A stretch of DNA of 13,204 nt from an uncultured delta proteobacterium. GTDB taxonomy: Bacteria > Desulfobacterota > Syntrophorhabdia > Syntrophorhabdales > Syntrophorhabdaceae. The position numbers and the translations under genes are program-made. Positions 6,943-13,204 of the stretch are shown here, one piece after another; the first letter of the stretch is position 1, and each line of letters starts with the position of its first letter. Location of the stretch: positions 1 through 13,204 of the forward strand of contig CAIQJW010000057.1 in NCBI GenBank assembly GCA_903872255.1, in the 5' to 3' direction. The notes under the pieces are model-generated. The model saw only the letters and a program-made list of their open reading frames with translations, had not been told where the DNA came from and did not search any database.

Positions 6943-9900
6943 ATGATAAAGAAAATACTGAAAATAATCCTTATTGTTATCATACTCGCGGGCCTTGCCG
7001 TGCTCGATGTCTGGTTCGTCTTAAGAAACAGCTATCCCCTATGGGTCGCCGGGGTCATATTCGCCGGGATAATAGGCATCTTTGTCGGCATCCTTTTCCT
7101 CAGGAAATACCTTCTGCGCCGCAGGGAAAAAAAGTTTGTCGAGCGCGTCGTCCAGCTCGACGAAAGCGTCATCAGGGGCGCCCCGCTCCATGAAAGGCGA
7201 GAACTGCAGGACCTCCAGGACCAGTGGAAGGAATCCATCGGCCTGCTCAAGAGATCGACCCTTAAGAAACACGGAAATCCCCTTTATGCCCTGCCGTGGT
7301 TCCTTGTAATCGGGGAATCCGGCTCCGGCAAGACAACCGCGATCAGGAATTCCCGGCTCGAATCACCTGTAGCATACCCCGATAAGGCGGCCACTATCTC
7401 GGCAACCCTCAACGTCGACTGGTGGTTTTTTGAAAACTCGATAGTGCTCGATACCGCCGGGCGCTATACGATACCTATCGATGAGATCCCCGACAAGGAA
7501 GAATGGGAAAGGTTCCTCACGCTCCTGTCGAAATACCGGCGCCGGGAACCGGTCAACGGCGTTATCGCAACAATTTCTGCCGACAAACTCATCGCGACAG
7601 ACAAGAACGTGCTCCGGGAAGACGGACAGAACATGCGCAAGAGGATAGACCAGCTTATGCGTGTTGTCGGGGCCCGCTTTCCTATTTATGTCCTGGTCAC
7701 GAAAATGGACAAGGTCTACGGCTTTAATGACACCTTTGAAAACTTAGGACCCGAAGACGCCACCCAGGCAATGGGATATATAAACAGGAACACAAAGGCC
7801 CATTGGGACATGTTCCTCGATGAAGCCTTCGACAGCGTTTCCGAAAGGATCGGTGAAATATCGCTGAGGACCGTAAGGGGCAGGCAGGCCTTAAAACCGG
7901 GAATGATCGTTTTCCGCGAAGAGTTCTTGAGGCTAAAGCCCGGCCTCATCGATCTTATGAAGACAGTTTTCGGCGACAACCCGTACCAGGAAACGCCCCT
8001 TCTTCGCGGCGTTTTTTTCTCGAGCGGCAAGCAGGACGGGGTGCCGTCATCGGAATTTCTTGAAACTGCAGGGTTTGCCCCTGATAATACGGGGAAGATT
8101 CCCGTCGAAAAGGGGATGTTTCTCAAGGATATCTTTTCCCGGATACTTCCAGGCGACAGGTCGTTGTACACTCATACCCGCGACTTCCTCAGGTGGCGCC
8201 GCATGACCCGAAGTCTGGCTTTTACGACATGGCTTTGCGTGTGTGCAGTCTTTTTCGGGTTTCTCACGTTTTCGTTCGCCCATAACATGAATACGCTGAA
8301 AAATTTCACCGATGTCTTCCGGCGACTGCCGACCCTGTCCGGCGATAACGCCACGAATCTGCTTACTGTAGAAAAATTCCGGCTCGAGATCGAGGCACTC
8401 GAAAGAAGCAATACCCACTGGTACTTCCCCGGCTTCGCCCTCGATCAGTCGAAAATAGCCGAGCAGCGGGCACGGGAATACTATATATCATTTGTCAACA
8501 AGGGCTTCCTCTGGAGCTTCGATAAAGGCCTTGCAGCAAAGCTGGACAAGGTTGATGCGGAATCCGACCCTGATGCGATCGCCGTGTATGCGGACTATGT
8601 CGTCCTCAGGCTTGGACTTGTAGGTGGAATTTTAGACAAGGGCAAGCTGCCCGATGTGAATGATTTCGGGAAGGCCTCAGCTCAGGCTATCGACCTTTAT
8701 TATTCCAACCTCCCGTATGAAGCTTCCCAGTTATTCGGGAACATTTACAGGGATTACCTCAGGTGGCACAATAACAGGGCCGAGCTTCGACGCAGCCGTG
8801 AATTGATCGAGGCAGCCCTCATAACCCTGGTTGTGCGCCATAAATCCCTCGAGTGGCTCGTCCGTAAATCGATCCCCGACGCACCGGATGTGAGGCTTGC
8901 AGAATTCTGGGGAAGCGCCGAGATAGGGGAACACGATGATGCCGTCATGGTCCCCGGGTGTTATACAAAGCTTGGCCAGAAACATATATCGGATTTTATT
9001 GCCAATATTGAGAAAAATCTCAGGGTGACCACATCGGTTGCCGCCATGGTCCCGTCTTTCTGGGCCTGGTACCAGGAGGAATATTACAAGGCGTGGTTCG
9101 ATTTCGCCACTAATTTCGGTAAGGGCGCGGACGCATTCCAGACCGAGACTGCCCGACGGAACATGGCATCCCTTATGGCTACGGACCATAATCCATACTG
9201 GAAGCTCATTATGCGTTTGAACAACGAGACCCTGCAGTCCGACCCGAAGGCGGCGCCGCCGAAATGGACCGGGTTGCCGGCAGAGATCATCAACATAGTT
9301 AACCTGTCCGCCGCAGGCGATGCCAAGGATAAAAAGGACCAGACCTTAAGAAGCAGGATCACCCAGGAATACAAAAAGGTCGAGACACAGACCGAACAGC
9401 AGATCGCAAAAGTGGACCCGAGGACGAAGAAGATCGCCGAGCAGCGCCCGTCGCGGGCCAAGGTCTATGCCGAGTACCTCAAGGATCTCATGCAGATGGC
9501 CCCGATAGCGTCGTCGGGGGATACCGCCTTTCGCATGGTGTCCGATCTTTTTTCCGGCCAGGCCGCTTTGGCTGAAGACAAGTCACCCTTCAACCTGGCG
9601 TATACTCAGTACCTCGCCCTGGAAAATATGATGAAAGAGGATGACTATGGGAACGCCGAAGTTATCTGGTCACTCGTCGGGGGTCCGCTCAATTATCTCA
9701 TCGAGTACGGCATCGGGAAAGCGTCATGCTCCCTTCAGGATAAATGGGAGGGCGACGTCGTAAGCAAAATGGACGGCGTGCCCAGGGAGAAGGTCCTGAA
9801 AGCGCTTTTCGACAAGACCGACGGGGTCGTGATCAAATACCGCGAGGGAATGGCAAAACCTTTTCTCGTAGAAGCAAAGCTCGGGTATACCCCGAGGGTT

Positions 9901-10440
9901 GCATATCAAGATACGATCTTCGCGCATTCGGTTCCCTTTAAGCCCGATTTCCTGAGATTTCTCAATGCGGTTCCGACTGCGCCGGTCGAATTTCAGTCAG
10001 ACCATCTTGTGGCGGTTGCGACCGTGCCCATCGAGGTCAACCCGGATGCCGAGATCAAACCCACGGGCAATATGCTTTCCCTGCAATGCTCCGAAGGGAC
10101 CGCAATACTCCGGAATTATAACTATCCGGATTCGAAATCGTTCCTGTGGTCGCCCGAAAAATGCGGGGATACCGTCCTTAAGATCACGTTTCCCGAGTTT
10201 ACCCTGACCAAGAGCTATAAGGGCAAGACGGCCTTCGCCACATTCCTTACAGAATTTTCCTCGGGAGCCAAGACATTTAAGGCATCCGATTTCCCCGAGA
10301 AAAAAGCGGGCCTTGCGAAGGCAGGCGTCAAATGGATAAAGGTACGATACAAGATCGATAATGCTCAGCCGGTCATCGCGGGGCTTCACAGGAGCTTGAA
10401 AAAGGCACCGTCTGTTGTTACAGAATGCTCTCTCAAATAG
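6943..10440 (+). CDS. tssM: Type VI secretion inner-membrane protein TssM (IcmF family)
   Basis: A 1165-residue IcmF-family protein, the core of the membrane complex that spans from the cytoplasm to TssJ at the outer membrane. Two N-terminal membrane helices (about 5-27 and 34-53) precede a cytoplasmic GTPase-like domain. That domain has an intact Walker A GESGSGKT (124-131), a Walker B VLDTAG (168-173) and a guanine-specificity-like TKMD (253-256). A third membrane helix (about 425-447) leads into a large periplasmic region with IcmF-related helical domains, ending in a beta-rich C-terminus that contacts TssJ. Length and topology are standard. The ATG at 6943 follows an AGGATAGG site. The intact nucleotide-binding motifs suggest an active NTPase version, since some homologues have lost them. 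The gene is followed by tssA. Confidence 0.96.
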   Translation: MIKKILKIILIVIILAGLAVLDVWFVLRNSYPLWVAGVIFAGIIGIFVGILFLRKYLLRRREKKFVERVVQLDESVIRGAPLHERRELQDLQDQWKESIGLLKRSTLKKHGNPLYALPWFLVIGESGSGKTTAIRNSRLESPVAYPDKAATISATLNVDWWFFENSIVLDTAGRYTIPIDEIPDKEEWERFLTLLSKYRRREPVNGVIATISADKLIATDKNVLREDGQNMRKRIDQLMRVVGARFPIYVLVTKMDKVYGFNDTFENLGPEDATQAMGYINRNTKAHWDMFLDEAFDSVSERIGEISLRTVRGRQALKPGMIVFREEFLRLKPGLIDLMKTVFGDNPYQETPLLRGVFFSSGKQDGVPSSEFLETAGFAPDNTGKIPVEKGMFLKDIFSRILPGDRSLYTHTRDFLRWRRMTRSLAFTTWLCVCAVFFGFLTFSFAHNMNTLKNFTDVFRRLPTLSGDNATNLLTVEKFRLEIEALERSNTHWYFPGFALDQSKIAEQRAREYYISFVNKGFLWSFDKGLAAKLDKVDAESDPDAIAVYADYVVLRLGLVGGILDKGKLPDVNDFGKASAQAIDLYYSNLPYEASQLFGNIYRDYLRWHNNRAELRRSRELIEAALITLVVRHKSLEWLVRKSIPDAPDVRLAEFWGSAEIGEHDDAVMVPGCYTKLGQKHISDFIANIEKNLRVTTSVAAMVPSFWAWYQEEYYKAWFDFATNFGKGADAFQTETARRNMASLMATDHNPYWKLIMRLNNETLQSDPKAAPPKWTGLPAEIINIVNLSAAGDAKDKKDQTLRSRITQEYKKVETQTEQQIAKVDPRTKKIAEQRPSRAKVYAEYLKDLMQMAPIASSGDTAFRMVSDLFSGQAALAEDKSPFNLAYTQYLALENMMKEDDYGNAEVIWSLVGGPLNYLIEYGIGKASCSLQDKWEGDVVSKMDGVPREKVLKALFDKTDGVVIKYREGMAKPFLVEAKLGYTPRVAYQDTIFAHSVPFKPDFLRFLNAVPTAPVEFQSDHLVAVATVPIEVNPDAEIKPTGNMLSLQCSEGTAILRNYNYPDSKSFLWSPEKCGDTVLKITFPEFTLTKSYKGKTAFATFLTEFSSGAKTFKASDFPEKKAGLAKAGVKWIKVRYKIDNAQPVIAGLHRSLKKAPSVVTECSLK

Positions 10441-10467
10441 CCGGGCCTGATTTTGAAAGGCGAACCG

Positions 10468-12012
10468 ATGGATATTAATGAATTAGGGGCCATCCCAATA
10501 CCGGGAACAGAGCCTGCGGGTTCCGACATACGCTCTGACGAACAGTTTGGGAAGCTCTCGGGCGAGATCGACAGGATGTCGTCGCCGTCCGCATCGGGCA
10601 CCATAGACTGGAAAAAGGTCATCGGCCTTTCTGCCGACATACTCGCCAACAGCTCAAAAGATCTCCTCGTGGCAAGCTATCTTTCGGTTGCCCTCATCAA
10701 AGATCAGGGCCTCAAAGGTTTTGCGACCGGCGTTCACATATGGCGCGATATGTTGACGACATATTGGGACACTCTTTTCCCGGCAAAGAAACGCATGCGC
10801 GGCAGGATAAACGCCATAGACTGGTGGCTTCAGAAGACCTCTGCGGAGGTGCGCGAACTTACGCCCGAGCAGTGGAAACAGGAGGAGATCGACAGCCTCT
10901 GGGCCGACCTCGATGCGATCGACACGTTTTTCAGGGAAAATGTCGATGACGCGCCAACGGTTGGGCCGCTTATGTCGATCCTGGGCTCAGTCATTGCGCC
11001 CATCGAAGAAAAAGCCGCCGATAACGCACCGCCGGCACCGCCGCCGACCGAACCGGCAAAAACGGTGAGTGCCCCCGCGGCGGCGAAACCGACCCCGGTC
11101 GTCGGGCCCGTTCCATCCGGCGATGACCCCGAGCCGCTCATACGGCACGCCCTCGATACACTGCGCTCTGCATCCGCGCTGCTCGCGGAAAAGGGCTCTC
11201 CTGACGGCCTTTATTTTCGGATAAACAGGGCAATCTCCTGGATGACGATATCGGCTCCGCCGCCGAGCCACGGCGGCAGGACTATGATCGAGCCTCCCGA
11301 TGAAGACATACGGGACCTGTTTAAGACCATGCACCAGTCGGGCAACTGGAAAGATCTCCTTGCTGCGTGCGAGTCGCGCGTACCGCAATACCTGTTCTGG
11401 CTCGACCTCTCCCGCTATACCTTCGAGGCGCTGGACCAACTGGGACACAAAGCGGTGGCGAAAGAGATCGCGGGACTGACGAACCTGTACGTCGAACGGC
11501 TTCCAGGGATAGAAAAGCTGGCCTTCGTTGACGGCACCGCTTTTGCCGACCAAGCAACCCGGCAATGGTTAACGGAAATAAGCGGGTCGCGCTCCGGCGG
11601 CCCTTCTTCTCAAGGCAGCGACACTGTTACGGCCCGGATAGAAAGTGACATGGCAGCTGCAAAATTGCTCGCCGATTCGGGCAATATCGCCGCAGCAATA
11701 GGGCAATTGTGCGATGTGCTGGCCAGGGCACCGTCCGTCAGGGAACGGTTCATGCGGCAGGTCCGCTTCTGCCGGTTCCTTCGGGAGACCAGCCAGAACA
11801 AGCTTTCCTGGCCCTATTTCCAGGAGATCGTCGAGATCATCGATGCGTATCGCCTGAGTGACTGGGAGCCGGCCCTTGCGGCCGAGGCCTATGACATCAT
11901 ACTTGCCGGCATTGCCTCCGCCGACGGCAACGGCGAGCTCAAGGATCTCGAGCGGGATATATTCAGGCGTTTAAGCCTTGTTGACCCGGTCAAGGCCATG
12001 GAATATGCATAA
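10468..12012 (+). CDS. tssA: Type VI secretion protein TssA (ImpA/VasJ type)
   Basis: TssA proteins prime baseplate assembly and coordinate growth of the tail tube and sheath. From ATG 10468 the product is 514 residues. An ImpA-type N-terminal domain (about 1-125) begins with the characteristic IPGTEPAGSD segment and contains YLSVALIKDQGLKGF and later RGRINAIDWW. A proline/alanine-rich linker (about 184-220) follows. The C-terminal half is helical and resembles the VasJ-type extension, with an LLADSGNIAAAIGQL segment about 120 residues from the end. ATG 10468 is chosen over the in-frame TTG at 10453 because AAAGG lies seven bases before it. The start is 27 bp after the tssM stop, consistent with one transcript. 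Which TssA subclass it belongs to needs alignment of the C-terminus. Confidence 0.9.
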   Translation: MDINELGAIPIPGTEPAGSDIRSDEQFGKLSGEIDRMSSPSASGTIDWKKVIGLSADILANSSKDLLVASYLSVALIKDQGLKGFATGVHIWRDMLTTYWDTLFPAKKRMRGRINAIDWWLQKTSAEVRELTPEQWKQEEIDSLWADLDAIDTFFRENVDDAPTVGPLMSILGSVIAPIEEKAADNAPPAPPPTEPAKTVSAPAAAKPTPVVGPVPSGDDPEPLIRHALDTLRSASALLAEKGSPDGLYFRINRAISWMTISAPPPSHGGRTMIEPPDEDIRDLFKTMHQSGNWKDLLAACESRVPQYLFWLDLSRYTFEALDQLGHKAVAKEIAGLTNLYVERLPGIEKLAFVDGTAFADQATRQWLTEISGSRSGGPSSQGSDTVTARIESDMAAAKLLADSGNIAAAIGQLCDVLARAPSVRERFMRQVRFCRFLRETSQNKLSWPYFQEIVEIIDAYRLSDWEPALAAEAYDIILAGIASADGNGELKDLERDIFRRLSLVDPVKAMEYA

Positions 12013-12150
12013 TTGTAAATTTGTTTTGAATTGTGATACGATTGGTATTAATCTGCAACAATTTAACATATTAGTAATTGTTTCAACGGGCGCGTGGATT
12101 CAAACATTTTATTGAGTAAAAATCTTAATCCTGGCAAAGGAGGGTGAAAT
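12013..12150 (+). promoter_or_regulatory. AT-rich tssA-tssB intergenic region with a possible internal promoter
   Basis: At 138 bp this is the longest gap inside the T6SS cluster and it is markedly AT-rich compared with the genes. A weak sigma70-like pair, TTGTAA (12013-12018) and TACGAT (12037-12042), has an 18-bp spacer. The hexamer AATTGT appears three times forward (12011, 12029 and 12076) and once inverted (12058-12063). There is no hairpin with a T-run, so no terminator separates the two gene groups. A second promoter giving higher expression of the abundant sheath proteins is a reasonable inference but is not shown. Confidence 0.35.
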
Positions 12151-12636
12151 ATGGCAAAAGAGGGTTCCGTTGCACCAAAGGAGCGCGTTAACATTATCTA
12201 CCGGCCGGCCACAGGCGATGCAAAAGAAGAGATCGAGCTTCCTCTGAAGGTTCTCGTAATGGGAGATTTCACGCTCCAGCAGGATGCGCGGAGCGTCGAA
12301 GACCGTCAGCCTGTTAATGTCGACAAGGATAACTTCAATGACGTCCTCTCGGCCCATAACGTACGCCTCGAAACTGTCGTTGAAAACAAGCTGTCGGATG
12401 AACCTGACGCACAGATGAGCCTCAATCTTGATTTCAAGAAAATAAAGGACTTCGAGCCCGACACGATCATCCAAAAGGTCCCCGAGCTGAAAAAGCTCAT
12501 GGAACTCAGAGATGCGCTCAAGGCATTAAAGGGCCCATTGGGAAATATCCCTGAATTCAGGAAGAAAATACAGGATATCGTGAAGGATGAAGAAGTAAAG
12601 GCACGTCTATTAAAAGAACTCGGGATAGAAGGATAG
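12151..12636 (+). CDS. tssB: Type VI secretion contractile sheath small subunit TssB (VipA/ImpB)
   Basis: A 161-residue protein of normal TssB length. It pairs with TssC to build the contractile sheath around the Hcp tube in the cytoplasm. Family features include the basic N-terminus with RVNIIYRPATGD and the strand segment LPLKVLVMGDF (about residues 31-41). Further features are the NVDKDNFNDVLSAHNV region, the FEPDTIIQKVPELKKL segment and a C-terminal helix ending in LLKELGI. The ATG at 12151 has a strong AGGAGGGTG site. It is followed by tssC after only ten bases, so the sheath pair is co-transcribed. No truncation or missing segment was seen. Confidence 0.96.
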   Translation: MAKEGSVAPKERVNIIYRPATGDAKEEIELPLKVLVMGDFTLQQDARSVEDRQPVNVDKDNFNDVLSAHNVRLETVVENKLSDEPDAQMSLNLDFKKIKDFEPDTIIQKVPELKKLMELRDALKALKGPLGNIPEFRKKIQDIVKDEEVKARLLKELGIEG

Positions 12637-12646
12637 GGGGTGGAAA

Positions 12647-13204
12647 TTGGCCGAAGAACAGAAAGAAAAACAGGCACAGCAAGCCGAGGGACAAACCTCG
12701 CTTCTCGATGAGATCGTTGCCGCGACACGCCTGAAACCGTCCGAAGAGGCGTATTCGATAACCAAGCGGGGGCTTCAGGCATTCATCGACGAAATGCTCA
12801 AACCCGGTAAAGAAATACGGATAACGGCATCAGCGGTGGATGAGATGATCGCAAACCTCGATCAGAAATTATCGAGCCAGGTAGACGTGATCCTCCATAA
12901 CAAGGAATTCCAGCAGTTGGAATCTGCATGGACATCCCTGAAGTTCCTCGTTGACCGCACGGATTTCCGCGAAAATATCAAGGTCGAGGTCATGAACGTA
13001 AACAAGACAGACCTCCTTGATGATTTCGAAGATGCACCGGAAATAACAAAAAGCGGACTGTACAAACTTGCCTATACCCAGGAATACGGCCAGTTTGGCG
13101 GCAAGCCATACGGGCTTATGGTCGGCAATTACGAATTCGGCCCGTCAGCCCCGGATATTAAGCTTCTCCAGAACCTTGCAAGCGTTTCCACGATGTCCCA
13201 CGCA
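12647..13204 (+). CDS. tssC: Type VI secretion contractile sheath large subunit TssC, 5' part (VipB/ImpC)
   Basis: The first 186 codons of TssC, open to the window edge. The family is usually about 490-500 residues, so more than half is missing. After a charged, glutamine-rich N-terminus, the protein shows LESAWTSLKFLVDRTDF, then VNKTDLLDDFED, and finally EYGQFGGKPYGLMVGNYEFG before the cut. All are hallmarks of the sheath large subunit. The start is read as TTG 12647, with a strong AGGGGGTG site (12635-12642) overlapping the tssB stop. No in-frame ATG lies near, the first internal ones being well inside the conserved domain. Its position directly after tssB is the near-universal arrangement. 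Confidence 0.95.
   Translation, partial: MAEEQKEKQAQQAEGQTSLLDEIVAATRLKPSEEAYSITKRGLQAFIDEMLKPGKEIRITASAVDEMIANLDQKLSSQVDVILHNKEFQQLESAWTSLKFLVDRTDFRENIKVEVMNVNKTDLLDDFEDAPEITKSGLYKLAYTQEYGQFGGKPYGLMVGNYEFGPSAPDIKLLQNLASVSTMSHA

Noticed and set aside
10987..11565. Long antisense open frame of 192 codons within tssA
   Set aside because: The sense strand encodes clear TssA domains in a GC-rich frame, which naturally leaves long antisense frames. The antisense product has no recognisable family and no ribosome site was identified.
12043..12058. Sigma54-like TTGGTATTAATCTGCA before tssB
   Set aside because: The GG-GC spacing is 9 bp rather than 10 and the TTGC half is poor.

Overview
The window reads as a piece of a Gram-negative chromosome of roughly mid-50s G+C. 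It is most plausibly an anaerobic or syntrophic member of the former Deltaproteobacteria (Desulfobacterota). That placement is an inference from the style of the acyl-CoA genes, the nested palindromic repeat at the left edge and the flavour of the secretion proteins, and it is not proven by the sequence. Gram-negative is secure, because the secretion system includes an outer-membrane lipoprotein.

Left edge (1-265): a small non-coding element of about 231 bp with perfect 17-bp terminal inverted repeats (1-17 and 215-231), inside which sits a second, nested imperfect palindrome (28-74 against 128-160). It looks like a MITE or similar non-autonomous insertion. A GC-rich hairpin lies between it and the end of the first gene. 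Left-centre (266-3684, minus strand): a three-gene operon read right to left. It encodes an AMP-forming acyl-CoA synthetase, a SatP/YaaH-type small-carboxylate transporter and an acyl-CoA dehydrogenase. Together these would take up a carboxylic acid, activate it to its CoA ester and carry out the first oxidation.

The divergent intergenic region (3685-4112) contains a strong sigma70-type promoter (TTGACT, 17 bp, TATTAT) pointing right. Right half (4113-13204, plus strand): a type VI secretion system (T6SS) cluster in the order tssJ-tssK-tssL-tssM-tssA, then a 138-bp AT-rich gap, then tssB and the first 186 codons of tssC, which runs off the window. TssJ, TssL and TssM form the envelope-spanning membrane complex, TssK joins it to the baseplate, TssA coordinates baseplate and tail assembly, and TssB/TssC form the contractile sheath. 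The presence of tssJ, tssL and tssM identifies the canonical (T6SSi) architecture. The tube protein (hcp), spike (vgrG), remaining baseplate genes (tssE/F/G), ClpV ATPase (tssH) and any effectors are not in the window and are expected downstream.

No tRNA, rRNA, CRISPR array or intact transposase was seen. Nothing here is a clearly undescribed system. The points most worth checking are the MITE-like element, the regularly spaced motif in the tssA-tssB gap, the transporter with a degenerate signature, and the uncertain start of tssJ.
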